Made by a program: the position numbers and the translations under genes
Notes under the pieces: model-generated
What the model saw: only the letters and a program-made list of their open reading frames with translations
Databases searched by the model: none
Told to the model about the DNA's origin: nothing
Shown here: positions 7,179 to 16,752 of the stretch, piece by piece
Layout: every line of letters starts with the position of its first letter
How positions within the stretch are numbered: the stretch's first letter is position 1
From: Clostridiales bacterium
GTDB lineage: Bacteria > Bacillota > Clostridia > Saccharofermentanales > Saccharofermentanaceae
Assembly: GCA_017551625.1 (NCBI GenBank)
Contig: JAFZLF010000003.1
Span: 62,001-126,000, forward strand
Direction of reading: 5' to 3'
Length of the DNA stretch: 64,000 bases

Positions 7179-9611
7179 ATGGCAAACGTGCACTTTGGAA
7201 GCAGACGCTATGTGTCGGCGCTGCTGTGTGTCTCTCTTCTCTTTTCTTTATCTTCATGCAAGAAGAAAACCAAAAGCAAGGCCGATCTTTATTCAGCCGG
7301 GCGGGTGATCGAAGCGACGGACCCGTATTTTCTCGCCGAGGTAGACAAGGTAAATATCCCGGTAGCTCAGGGCAAGAAACTACAGTATATGTCCATCAAC
7401 GATTGTATCTATGCCGGTGATTTTGCCGTTGTCTCTTACACCCAGACCTACCAGATCCCGAGTGAAGTTGAAAAGCAGGTCAATTCCTCCTCGGTGACCG
7501 GAACGGAATTCGATATAAGCGAGTACTTCGTTTCGGCCACTGCGCTGTTCGACAAGAAGGGAACTCTCATCAAGCAGATCATGAAGGACTACTGTAATAT
7601 CTACGGTGTAACAGTAGATAAGGATGGGAACATCCATATGTTGTACGATATGTACGAATCGCCCACGATCGATCCGGACGCCACGCTCGAGGAGGCAGAA
7701 AACATCATCCGCGACCATCACGCCCAGACACTGATCGAGGTCATCGATCCTACAGGAGAAACGATCCGGACCATCTCTGTCACAGACGGGATCGAGGACT
7801 ATTCGCCATGGGGGGCCGCCTTCACGATCCTTGATAACGGCATGTATGCGTTCACCAATTCGGGACTCATTCACCTCTATGATGAAAAAGGAGATCCGGT
7901 CATTACGCTTTCCGACAAAGACCGTTCTCTCATCGGAAGTATCGTCCAGTCAGAGGGCAAGAATTACGTCGTTTCCGAAAAAAGAGATCTCGAAGCAGGC
8001 AATTCTCTTATGCTGAAAGAAGTCGATCTGGAGACGGGAAAACTCGGAGACGGAACCGATATCAGCGCGCTACTCTCTTACGGATCAGTCGTAGCGACCA
8101 AGGATGGTGTTTTCGCCAATTCGTACAGCAGTTTTTTCAAATATGATATCGCCAAGGGATCGATCGAGGAAGTCTTTAACTGGAATGACACCGATGTAGA
8201 CCGTGCGCTGATGAAGAATATCTCGTGTACACCGGTAAGTGATAACGAGATCCTGGCCGTGGGACATCGAAGCTATGAGATCGATTACCCGTATCTGATC
8301 CATCTGACTCGCGCAGAGACGAACCCTCACGCCGGAAAGAAAATGATCGTGATCGCCGGCGAGCACCTCTCTGACTGCGCAGATCTGGTCTCCTTTGCAA
8401 GTCTTTACTCTTCTCGGCCTGAAAACAGCGCGCGTGTCGTTATCGTGGACTATACGGCCGGCATGGGCGATGATGAAAGTCTCGCCGATATCGAGAGAGC
8501 CATCTATCTGGACACGCTCTCCGGTTCCGGTCCGGACATCCTGGTCAATCTTTATAATTCCGTAGCTTTCCGCACAGATGCCATCATGGAAGATATGAAC
8601 CAGTATATCGACGGAGAACGCGGCATCAACAGGAATGATTATTTCGACAACATCATGCGCGCATGCGAAACAGACGGACATCTCTACCACATCCCGGTGC
8701 GCTTCTCACTTGACGGTCTCTGTGTAAACAAGAGTCTAGTCAGTAATACCGGAGGCTGGACCTACGATGAATTCTTCGAGGCCTCGACCAAGATCCCGGA
8801 TCAGGTCAGTTTCCTCGAGGGCGTCCTCTATAACGACCTTCTCGATCTCATGCTCGGTGCTTCCCTTCCGCAGTTCGTAGATTATGAAAACAGGACAGTC
8901 GATTTCGATAACGAAGAGATGAGACGGATCCTCGAGACTGTCAAGCGCTACGGTGTCGTCAAGCAACCGGAAGATGAAGGCTGGTACTATATGGAGAAAG
9001 AGATCCCCGGAGAGGGCTCCATCTCGGGAGACGGCGATCTTACGATGGAGAAGATCATGGAGGGCATGCTCGCTGTCTGGGTAAGCAGGATGGATTCGCT
9101 CTACACGATCAGTTACTGGAATTTCATGAGTCCGGGAGGCGCGGAGCTTCTCGGCTTCCCCGGCAAAGAAAAGAAAGGAATGGCTGTCCATCCGGAGACT
9201 TCCATGGGCATCGTCGCCTCGAGCAAGAGCAAAGGTCTCGCCTGGGACTTCATCAAGGCATTTATGGAGTATGACGTGCCGTCCTATCAGAATCCTTATG
9301 GCAACTCTCTGCGCATCGCAGGATTCGAGCAGGAGTCACAGGAAATCATGAAGGATCGGAATGCTTTCCGTGAGTCGTATATCGACAGACCGGAGATCGG
9401 AAAATACATGGGCGCTACGGAAGTGACCGAGGAAGACCTTAAGGTCACCCGCGCGCTCATCGAGAACGCTTCGTTCTCCACCGGCGGTGACCCGGCTATC
9501 TTTGACATCATATGTGAAGAAGCAGCTGCCTACTTCGCCGGTGACCGGAGTCTGGATGACGTCCTGAAGAATATCCAGAACCGTGCCTCGATCGTGGTAA
9601 AAGAACTATAG
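7179..9611 (+). CDS. Large lipoprotein: propeller-like N-terminus plus extracellular solute-binding domain
   Basis: 810 residues with a lipoprotein signal peptide (SLLFSLSSC, lipidated Cys27). Residues of roughly 60-380 consist of short strand repeats (YAFTNSGLIHLYDEKGDPV and similar) like a beta-propeller. From about 385 the protein resembles ABC sugar-binding proteins of the extracellular family 1 type: LSGSGPDILVNLYNS, MNQYIDG, HLYHIPVRFSLDGLCVNK, and late MGIVASSKSKGLAWDFIKAF. No permease or ATPase lies nearby, so it is an orphan binding protein or a surface sensor. The start follows AAAGGAAG. Its end lies 3 bases from the convergent mgtA end. Confidence 0.75.
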   Translation: MANVHFGSRRYVSALLCVSLLFSLSSCKKKTKSKADLYSAGRVIEATDPYFLAEVDKVNIPVAQGKKLQYMSINDCIYAGDFAVVSYTQTYQIPSEVEKQVNSSSVTGTEFDISEYFVSATALFDKKGTLIKQIMKDYCNIYGVTVDKDGNIHMLYDMYESPTIDPDATLEEAENIIRDHHAQTLIEVIDPTGETIRTISVTDGIEDYSPWGAAFTILDNGMYAFTNSGLIHLYDEKGDPVITLSDKDRSLIGSIVQSEGKNYVVSEKRDLEAGNSLMLKEVDLETGKLGDGTDISALLSYGSVVATKDGVFANSYSSFFKYDIAKGSIEEVFNWNDTDVDRALMKNISCTPVSDNEILAVGHRSYEIDYPYLIHLTRAETNPHAGKKMIVIAGEHLSDCADLVSFASLYSSRPENSARVVIVDYTAGMGDDESLADIERAIYLDTLSGSGPDILVNLYNSVAFRTDAIMEDMNQYIDGERGINRNDYFDNIMRACETDGHLYHIPVRFSLDGLCVNKSLVSNTGGWTYDEFFEASTKIPDQVSFLEGVLYNDLLDLMLGASLPQFVDYENRTVDFDNEEMRRILETVKRYGVVKQPEDEGWYYMEKEIPGEGSISGDGDLTMEKIMEGMLAVWVSRMDSLYTISYWNFMSPGGAELLGFPGKEKKGMAVHPETSMGIVASSKSKGLAWDFIKAFMEYDVPSYQNPYGNSLRIAGFEQESQEIMKDRNAFRESYIDRPEIGKYMGATEVTEEDLKVTRALIENASFSTGGDPAIFDIICEEAAAYFAGDRSLDDVLKNIQNRASIVVKEL

Positions 9612-9614
9612 TTG

Positions 9615-12248
9615 CTACACCCATTCCTTGTTGATGCGGATGTAGACGGCCTTGAGGATCTGTGCGAGGACCGTGTACGCTGCCATCAGAACAACAAGCC
9701 AGGCCCCGAAAGCCGGAATCATGACCGGAAGGTCGAAGATTCCGGCTATTTTCGTAAATCCTATCAGCAACGTGACCAGCAAGACAGCAAGAGTCGAGAT
9801 CGAGAGCTGGACAGAGGCGCGATCTTTGACGAACGGCACCCTTGGCGTGCGGATCGTGTGGATAACGAAGGTCTGCGAGATGATGCCGAACATGAACCAG
9901 CCGCACTGGAAGAGTCCGGCCTTCTCAATGGAATTGAAGCCGAGCACATACCACATCACGAGGAAGCACAGTACGTCGAGCACGGTACTCAGAAGTCCGA
10001 AGATGAACATGAATTTCTTGATCCCATCGATATTCCACTTCTTCGGGAGAAGGATACTGTCCTTCTCGACGTGGTCGAACGGCATACCAAGCTGGGCGAA
10101 GTCGTTAAGGATGTTTTGCACGAGGATATGGATCGGAAGAAGCGGGAGAAACGGCAGGAAGATACTCGCGATCAAAACGGAGAACATATTGCCGAAGTTA
10201 CCGCTTACCGACATTTTCAGGTATTTACTCATATTGGCGAAGGTGCGGCGTCCCTCAATGACGCCCTCATCCAGGACGTTCAGGTCTTTCTCAAGAAGGA
10301 TGATATCGGCAACCTCTTTGGCGATATCGACGGCATTATCTACCGAGATACCGACATCTGCCTGCTTGAGCGGAAGACTGTCGTTGATCCCGTCACCCAT
10401 GTATCCGACGGTATGGCCGTTGCTCTGCAGGGCCCGGACCACACGCTGCTTCTGATACGGCGAGAGTTTACTGAAGATGTGGCACTTCTCGACCGCCTCC
10501 TTGAGTTCTTCGTCGTTCATAGCCTCGACCTTTGCTCCGGTCAGCGTATACTCCGTAGGAATCCCGAGACGTCCGCAGATATTGATCGCCACGCCATCGG
10601 AATCGCCAGTAAGGACGACGGTCTTGACACCGTTTTTCTTGAGTGCGGAGATCGCAGGTCCGGCCGAAGGTTTCGGCGGATCGAGGAACCCGACAAAACC
10701 GATCAGAACCATATCCGACTCATCACCGACTCCGAAAGACGATACATCGTGAATCTCGTTCTTCTGTGCAACCGCGATAACACGTATTCCCTCGAGATTA
10801 TTCTCCTCGGCGATTCTCTTGGCATTGGCAATCAGTTCGTCCGTGATTGGTTTTACTTCGCCCTCATGCTCGATGAAACTGCAGATCGAGAGGATCTCCT
10901 CCACCGCGCCTTTCGTGATCAGCTGGCGCTTCCCTTTCCGGTCCCGGAGCACGACGCTCATACGCCGGCGGCTGAAGTCGAAAGGGATCTCATCTTCTCG
11001 GACATAGGCTTCCTTTAATTCGGACAATTCCTCGATCTCACCACGGTTGATGATGGCCACATCCATGAGATTTTTCAGTCCCGTCTGGAAATAGCTGTTC
11101 ATGAAAGCATGACGGAGCACACGCTTATCTTCTTTTCCGTGTACGTCCATATATTTCTCGAGAATAATCTCATCCTGCGTCAGCGTGCCGGTCTTATCCG
11201 TGCAGAAAACATCCATCTCGCCGAAGGTTTGGATCGCACCGAGACGTTTGACGATGGTCTCCTTCTTACTCATATTGACCGCGCCCTTGGCCAGAGACGA
11301 GGTCATAATGACCGGCAGCATCTCCGGCATGATGCCGACCGCTATCGTAATACCGAACATCAGGGACTCCAGCCAGTCTCCCTTGGTCAGGAAATTCGCC
11401 ACAAAGATGATCGGAACCATAACGATCATGAAAGAGATAAGAAGGCGGCTGATCGAATTGATATTCGTCTCGAAACTGCTCTTGGCATTATAGGAATTGA
11501 GGCTTTTTGCCATGCATCCGAAGTAGGTGGAATTTCCCGTCGTCAGAATCACAGCCTTTGCCGATCCGGATACGATATTGCTTCCCATGAATCCGAGATT
11601 ATTGAGTTCTGATATCTCCGAGCCTGTCGGGTCGGGACCCGCGAACTTCTCGACCGGGTTGCTCTCACCTGTAAGCTGGGACTGATCGATGAAGAGGTCC
11701 TTGGTCTCGATGAAACGCACGTCACCCGGGAGCATGTCGCCCGAAGCAAGCTTCACAATATCGCCCGGCACCACTTCTTCCATGTCGATCTCCATAACAT
11801 TGTCATTTCTTATAACATCGATCCTGTTGCTGATCATCTTTTGGAGTTTTGTCGCTGCGGAATTGGACTTTTGCGCTTGAACAAATGAGATGATCGCCGA
11901 GATCACGACGACAAAGATCAGCATGAGAAAAGTAAGCCAGCTCGGTTCATCGGCCAGGATAACATCCGTCACGAGCGTAACTCCGGCCACCACGAGAAGC
12001 ACGATGTTAAAAGGATTGATAATGGCTTCGCGCAAACGGCGAATCAGGCTGTTCTCATTTCCGGCATCGATGATATTCCGCCCATATTCTTCGAGACGGT
12101 CACTGGCCTCGACCTGATTAAGGCCTTCTTCGGATGTCTGAAGTTTCTCAAAGAGCGCATCGTCACTGATCGCGCTTAGCGCGGCCAGTTCCTGCTCGAC
12201 CAGTACCTTCTTCTCCTGAGTTCTCGAATCATTCTTTTTGCGGCCCAT
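9615..12248 (-). CDS. mgtA: Magnesium-translocating P-type ATPase (MgtA/MgtB type)
   Basis: Inner-membrane P3B-type ATPase that imports Mg2+. From the chosen start it has 877 residues. It has an N-terminal cytosolic region, TM1-2 at about 80-125, the actuator motif LTGES (192-196), the phosphorylated Asp351 in DKTGTLTQD, the hinge MGDGINDSLPLKQADVG, and a C-terminal TM bundle with NDFAQLGMPFD, which marks the magnesium subgroup. I place the start at 12248 because GGAGG lies 5 bases before that ATG; starts 10 codons upstream have no site. I see no M-box leader in the short upstream gap. Confidence 0.92.
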   Translation of the reverse strand: MGRKKNDSRTQEKKVLVEQELAALSAISDDALFEKLQTSEEGLNQVEASDRLEEYGRNIIDAGNENSLIRRLREAIINPFNIVLLVVAGVTLVTDVILADEPSWLTFLMLIFVVVISAIISFVQAQKSNSAATKLQKMISNRIDVIRNDNVMEIDMEEVVPGDIVKLASGDMLPGDVRFIETKDLFIDQSQLTGESNPVEKFAGPDPTGSEISELNNLGFMGSNIVSGSAKAVILTTGNSTYFGCMAKSLNSYNAKSSFETNINSISRLLISFMIVMVPIIFVANFLTKGDWLESLMFGITIAVGIMPEMLPVIMTSSLAKGAVNMSKKETIVKRLGAIQTFGEMDVFCTDKTGTLTQDEIILEKYMDVHGKEDKRVLRHAFMNSYFQTGLKNLMDVAIINRGEIEELSELKEAYVREDEIPFDFSRRRMSVVLRDRKGKRQLITKGAVEEILSICSFIEHEGEVKPITDELIANAKRIAEENNLEGIRVIAVAQKNEIHDVSSFGVGDESDMVLIGFVGFLDPPKPSAGPAISALKKNGVKTVVLTGDSDGVAINICGRLGIPTEYTLTGAKVEAMNDEELKEAVEKCHIFSKLSPYQKQRVVRALQSNGHTVGYMGDGINDSLPLKQADVGISVDNAVDIAKEVADIILLEKDLNVLDEGVIEGRRTFANMSKYLKMSVSGNFGNMFSVLIASIFLPFLPLLPIHILVQNILNDFAQLGMPFDHVEKDSILLPKKWNIDGIKKFMFIFGLLSTVLDVLCFLVMWYVLGFNSIEKAGLFQCGWFMFGIISQTFVIHTIRTPRVPFVKDRASVQLSISTLAVLLVTLLIGFTKIAGIFDLPVMIPAFGAWLVVLMAAYTVLAQILKAVYIRINKEWV

Positions 12249-12338
12249 AACTGCCTCCACCTCTTTCATATCCATCACGCTTATCGCGTATCATGAACAA
12301 TTATACTATAATTAGCATAATACAGAAGGAGTGTGCAG

Positions 12339-13217
12339 ATGGCGGAGAAAGAAGGAAAACCGGAACGCAAACGCACGGCCCTCATCATGGAGGGCGGCGC
12401 GATGCGCGGGATGTTCACCTGCGGCGTCATCGACGTTCTCATGGAGAACCATATCAATTTTGACGGTGCGGCCGGCATCTCGGCCGGGGCGGCCTTTGGC
12501 TGTAACTTCAAGTCACGTCAGATCGGACGCCCGATCCGATACAACAAAACCTTCGGGAAAGATCCCCGCTACGCAAGTCTCCGGTCTCTTCTTAAGACCG
12601 GGGACTACTTCGGCGCGAAGTTCTGTTATGAGACACTCCCCTTCGAGCTTGATGTCTGGGACACGAAGACCTTCGCGGAGAACCCTCTCCTGTTCTATAT
12701 CGGCGCGACTGATGTCGATACCGGGGAGCCCCGATATCACCTCTGCTCCGACGGTGGCAAGACCGATCTTCTCTGGATGCAGGCCTCGGCGTCGATGCCG
12801 CTTCTGTCCAATATCGTCGAGGTCGACGGGTACCGTCTTCTCGACGGCGGGATCTCGGACGCTGTTCCCTACGGATATATGGAGAGTCTGGGTTTCCGGC
12901 GAAACGTCATCGTGCTGACCCAGCCAAAGGGGTTTACAAAGAAAAAGAGCCGCGCACAGGTACTCATCGATATAGGACTTCGGAAATACCCGAAGATCGC
13001 TGAGGCGATGGAGCATCGTCACGAGATGTATAACCGGCAGATGAAGGAGATCGGAGAACGTGAACAAAGAGGCGAATCCCTTGTGATCCGTCCGCCACAA
13101 GATCTCGGGATCGGGCGCACAGAGAAAGATCCCGAAGAACTCGAGCGTGTCTATCAGATCGGTCGATCCGAGACAGAGAAACGGCTCATGGAAATACGGG
13201 AATTTCTGGGAGAGTAA
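12339..13217 (+). CDS. Patatin-like phospholipase family protein
   Basis: Predicted serine lipid acyl hydrolase of 292 residues. The oxyanion loop is MEGGAMRGMF, the nucleophile elbow is GISAGA, and the dyad Asp lies in LLDGGISDAVPY, giving the Ser-Asp dyad of bacterial patatins (YjjU/RssA type). AAGGAG sits 7 bases before the ATG; a GTG two codons upstream is a less likely start. The C-terminus from about 200 (IGLRKYPKIAEAMEHRHEMYNRQ) is the DUF6363-like tail common in this group. It lies 3 bases before the aldo-keto reductase gene and is probably co-transcribed with it. Confidence 0.88.
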   Translation: MAEKEGKPERKRTALIMEGGAMRGMFTCGVIDVLMENHINFDGAAGISAGAAFGCNFKSRQIGRPIRYNKTFGKDPRYASLRSLLKTGDYFGAKFCYETLPFELDVWDTKTFAENPLLFYIGATDVDTGEPRYHLCSDGGKTDLLWMQASASMPLLSNIVEVDGYRLLDGGISDAVPYGYMESLGFRRNVIVLTQPKGFTKKKSRAQVLIDIGLRKYPKIAEAMEHRHEMYNRQMKEIGEREQRGESLVIRPPQDLGIGRTEKDPEELERVYQIGRSETEKRLMEIREFLGE

Positions 13218-13220
13218 ACT

Positions 13221-14426
13221 ATGACTGTACAAAGACGAAATGACCTTCCTATATTAGGCTTCGGATGCATGCGTTTCGCGACAAAAGGACGCGACATCGA
13301 CAAGGAAAAAGCAGAAGCACAGATCCTCCGAGCCATCGAGCTCGGTGTCAATTATCTCGACACGGCCTACATCTACCCGGGAAGCGAGGATGCTATCGGA
13401 CAAATCCTTGAGAAGAATAATCTTCGCGACAAAGTGACCCTCACAACAAAGCTTCCGCAATATCTCGTCAAGAAACGCGAAGACCTAGACAAGTATCTCG
13501 ACGAAGAACTCAGAAGGCTGCGGACCGACCACCTCGACTACTATCTGTTCCACCACATGACGGATATCGCGCAGTGGGAGAAGCTCGAAGCACTGGGTGT
13601 CCGGGACTGGATCTCTGAGAAGAAAGCACAGGGCAAATTCCTGCATGTCGGTTTCTCTTTCCACGGGAATACGGAGATGTACATAAAGATCCTATCTGCC
13701 TATGACTGGGAGCTGAGCCTCGTGCAGTATAACTACATGGACGAGCATGCCCAGGCCGGACGTGATGGCATATGCGCCGCTTACGAAAAAGGCGTACCTG
13801 TATTCATCATGGAACCGCTTCGCGGCGGAAAACTCGTAGATCTTCTCCCGGAAAAAGCCAAGAAAGAGATCGCCTCTGACTCACACGGATGGACCCCTGC
13901 CGAGTGGGCCTTCCGCTGGCTGTGGAATCAAAAGGAGATCACGTGCGTCCTCTCCGGGATGAATTCTCTGGAGATGCTCGAAGAAAACGCGAGGATCGCT
14001 TCGGCTGTGGAGGCCGGTGCTTGGGGCGCGGAAGAAATGGCCATGATCGATAAGATCCGCATCTACATCAACGAGAACACGAAGGTCGGTTGCACAGGAT
14101 GCAAGTACTGTCTCCCCTGCCCGAGAGGCGTCGACATCCCCGGGATCTTCTCCTGCTATAACCATATGTATTCAAAAAAAAAGATGTCTGGACGGAAGGA
14201 ATACTACCAGACGATCGCGCTACGGCTCACGCCTGCAGACGCCTCGCGCTGTGTCGGTTGCGGCAAATGCGAGTCGCACTGCCCGCAGAATATCCCGATC
14301 CGCGCGAAACTGAAGGAAGCGAGCCGCGCGCTGCAGCCCTTCTACTTCAAGATCGCGGCGAATGTCTCACGCCGCTTCATGGTGGGAAAGAAGAAGAAAA
14401 GCACAGGCTCCTCCAAAGAATCGTGA
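13221..14426 (+). CDS. Aldo/keto reductase with C-terminal 4Fe-4S ferredoxin domain
   Basis: 401 residues. Residues 1-270 form an aldo-keto reductase barrel (LPILGFGCMRF, NYLDTAYIYPGSE, HLDYYLFHH, VQYNYMD). The C-terminal part has cysteines in CTGCKYCLPCPRGVD and CVGCGKCESHCPQNI, the usual pattern of the YgjR/Fe-S AKR group seen in anaerobes. It probably reduces a carbonyl with an electron route through Fe-S clusters; the substrate is unknown. The end is Lys/Ser rich. It is the second gene of the patatin operon and convergent with the following minus-strand genes. Confidence 0.88.
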   Translation: MTVQRRNDLPILGFGCMRFATKGRDIDKEKAEAQILRAIELGVNYLDTAYIYPGSEDAIGQILEKNNLRDKVTLTTKLPQYLVKKREDLDKYLDEELRRLRTDHLDYYLFHHMTDIAQWEKLEALGVRDWISEKKAQGKFLHVGFSFHGNTEMYIKILSAYDWELSLVQYNYMDEHAQAGRDGICAAYEKGVPVFIMEPLRGGKLVDLLPEKAKKEIASDSHGWTPAEWAFRWLWNQKEITCVLSGMNSLEMLEENARIASAVEAGAWGAEEMAMIDKIRIYINENTKVGCTGCKYCLPCPRGVDIPGIFSCYNHMYSKKKMSGRKEYYQTIALRLTPADASRCVGCGKCESHCPQNIPIRAKLKEASRALQPFYFKIAANVSRRFMVGKKKKSTGSSKES

Positions 14427-14458
14427 ACCGTGCATCTCGCGCCGTTCAGTAAAATAGT

Positions 14459-15601
14459 CTATGCATCAGAACCGGTCTTCACATCTACACCGGCTGTTCT
14501 TTCCTCGATCAAAGTACGCATCTGATCGAGATATTCGTTCGGACCCATGGATGATTCGCTCTGACTGATGTAGGTCAGTAGTTCGCGCGCCAGTTCCCCG
14601 GAGATTTTCCCCTTAGCACGAACGTGGGCCGAAGCGCCACTTTCCGGCTGTTTCGGTTCACCTTCTTCCACCAGATGCCCGTTCGAATCAGCCATGGCCC
14701 AGTTCACCCCTCTCTTCGGACGCAGGAAGATGTAGATGAAGATGGCCGCAGCGCCTGTGAGCGCGAGCCATGTGCACAGCATCAGCCTGATATTCTCGCG
14801 CGTCTGCGCGCGCCATGCGGCGAGTGGTTCTGCTCCGTCCATAAAATAGATGTACTTGTAATTCGTGAGCACTCGCGCTCCTTCGGGCATCTCTGTGTAA
14901 TGTTTACCATCCTCATAAGGCAGATCCATGACCAATCGGAGCGGCTGATCCTCCCCCATCTCCACATAGCGATAGGACAAGACAAAATACCGGTAATCCT
15001 CACACCAGCCTTTCCTCGAGTCCGAGGAAAGGATTTCTTCTGCCTCTGCGTTCATGTTCAGATTTCTCTGGCTCGCGAGATTGCACGCGCCTCCATAATC
15101 AAAGGACTCCTCTCCCGCATCGTCCAGGGACACAGTGGCACAATAACTGTATCCGTTGAACGTAAAGAAAGATAGCGTATTCGCAAAAGTGATCTGATCT
15201 CCGTTCTCATCCGCGATGATCGTCATACGGATCTCATCCATATCTCCGTTTTCGGAATAAAAAGATGCCCAGAAAGCGGATTGACCGATATGGTAAACCG
15301 GATCCGTGTCGACCTCTTCAGGCTCACCGGAAAGGAAACTCAGCGTCTCCATCTCCCGAGGATAATACGTATACAGATCCTCAATATCTGTATACTCGGA
15401 AGATATGATGTAAAAGTCATTAAACTCCGTGATCTCGACACCCTTTCTGATGCGAAGCCCCAGTGTCTCATCGAGATCATCCTCGACCTTTTTCTTGCCG
15501 GCACGATCGATCGCGGTTACGCAGCAAACACCCGCCACCAGAAGTATCGCTGCTGTGGTGATGAGTGTCTTCAGATAGGAAGGATGTACATGCTTCTTCA
15601 T
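14459..15601 (-). CDS. Two-TM sensor-like membrane protein, paralogue C
   Basis: I do not recognise a named family. The 380 residues have TM1 at about 9-30, an extracytoplasmic domain to about 270, TM2 at about 275-295, and a short cytoplasmic tail. It shares with the next two genes the element GWxxxYRY, a pre-TM2 block (FMDGAEPLAAWRAQTR) and a tail ending SESSMGPNEYLDQM. This is the layout of a histidine kinase sensor module with no HisKA or ATPase domain. The start overlaps the preceding gene by ATGA, with AGGAGG just upstream, so the three are an operon. Confidence 0.6.
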   Translation of the reverse strand: MKKHVHPSYLKTLITTAAILLVAGVCCVTAIDRAGKKKVEDDLDETLGLRIRKGVEITEFNDFYIISSEYTDIEDLYTYYPREMETLSFLSGEPEEVDTDPVYHIGQSAFWASFYSENGDMDEIRMTIIADENGDQITFANTLSFFTFNGYSYCATVSLDDAGEESFDYGGACNLASQRNLNMNAEAEEILSSDSRKGWCEDYRYFVLSYRYVEMGEDQPLRLVMDLPYEDGKHYTEMPEGARVLTNYKYIYFMDGAEPLAAWRAQTRENIRLMLCTWLALTGAAAIFIYIFLRPKRGVNWAMADSNGHLVEEGEPKQPESGASAHVRAKGKISGELARELLTYISQSESSMGPNEYLDQMRTLIEERTAGVDVKTGSDA

Positions 15602-16725
15602 GATTTCCTCCTCATCCCGACTGCATCTTTCAGTTGTTCAAGATAACCATTCGACCCCAAAGAAGATTCACTCCGGGAAACTAACGACAGTAGTTCTGCG
15701 GCCAGATCCTCAGGGATCAGTTCAATAGAAGGTTCTTCTTCCGGTAATCCGGAAACAAGCTTCGGATTCTCATCATCGGCCGCCAGACCGTCTTCACCGA
15801 TCTCGATCCAGTGTGTGTTTCTCTTCGGTTTTAGGAGGAAATGCAGAAACACGGCCAGCAAACAGGTAAGCACAGACCATCCGCCCAGCATCACCAGGGC
15901 ATTATTCCGTGTCCATGTACGCCAGTTCGCAAGTACCTCGGAAGCATCCTCAAAAATGATATACTGCGAATACGACTCAAAAAAATACTTTCCGTCCGTT
16001 TCCTCCCACGTAATATCATCATCCGCAGTTGATGGGAGATCTTGTAAAAACCTGGTTTCATAGCCGCCATTATTGCCTTCATAAATAGCGAAATTACAGT
16101 ACCTGTAGTTCCCGTGCCATCCGAAAGGCTCACCCTCTTTAATCAGAGATTCTGCCGCCTGCGTCATCTCCGTATCCTCGAAACTATACGTGTTCATGGA
16201 GTAAAAGAATTCCGCATCATCATCTCCCTCCACACGGAAGATGTATCGTTCATAGAAATATCCTCTGACCGACTTGAGAAGATACCCTTTCCAATAATAT
16301 ATGCGGTCACCGGCTTCGTCCGAGAAACCCAGCAGATCGATCGGGATCATCTCTCCCTCCTGATCCTCCAATATTATATCCGAATCCCGAAACATCCGGA
16401 ATTCCGGCGTCTCTTTCATTCCCGGCTCGCTCTCATCGTTCGCTTCATCTGACACGACTACGCTAGACAAGTAATCGACGATCTGAACATCTTCCTCGTA
16501 TTCGTCGAAGTCATATTCATAGATCTCCGAGAGATAATCCAGCCGGAATTGAGACAGTAACAGGATCTTACGCGCTCGTACGTCGAGCTTACGATCCAGT
16601 TCTGAAACAATCTGTTTTCTGGTCGTGACCGCGGAAGATACGACAGATGAAACACCGACTCCCAAGATCAGGAGCGATGCTGTGACCAGTACTCGGAAAT
16701 ATGACGGGTGCCTGCTTCTTTTCAT
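15598..16725 (-). CDS. Two-TM sensor-like membrane protein, paralogue B
   Basis: 375 residues, with the same plan as its neighbours: TM1 at about 9-30, acidic extracytoplasmic domain (DEYEEDVQ), GWHGNYRY, the pre-TM2 block FEDASEVLANWRTWTR, TM2, then an acidic linker and the tail LAAELLSLVSRSESSLGSN with YLEQL. No catalytic domain is visible. The middle gene of three; it ends in an ATGA overlap with paralogue C and starts 27 bases after paralogue A. The function is unknown. Confidence 0.6.
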   Translation of the reverse strand: MKRSRHPSYFRVLVTASLLILGVGVSSVVSSAVTTRKQIVSELDRKLDVRARKILLLSQFRLDYLSEIYEYDFDEYEEDVQIVDYLSSVVVSDEANDESEPGMKETPEFRMFRDSDIILEDQEGEMIPIDLLGFSDEAGDRIYYWKGYLLKSVRGYFYERYIFRVEGDDDAEFFYSMNTYSFEDTEMTQAAESLIKEGEPFGWHGNYRYCNFAIYEGNNGGYETRFLQDLPSTADDDITWEETDGKYFFESYSQYIIFEDASEVLANWRTWTRNNALVMLGGWSVLTCLLAVFLHFLLKPKRNTHWIEIGEDGLAADDENPKLVSGLPEEEPSIELIPEDLAAELLSLVSRSESSLGSNGYLEQLKDAVGMRRKS

Positions 16726-16752
16726 GGATCTTTTCTCTTCGTTCCGGCGCCG

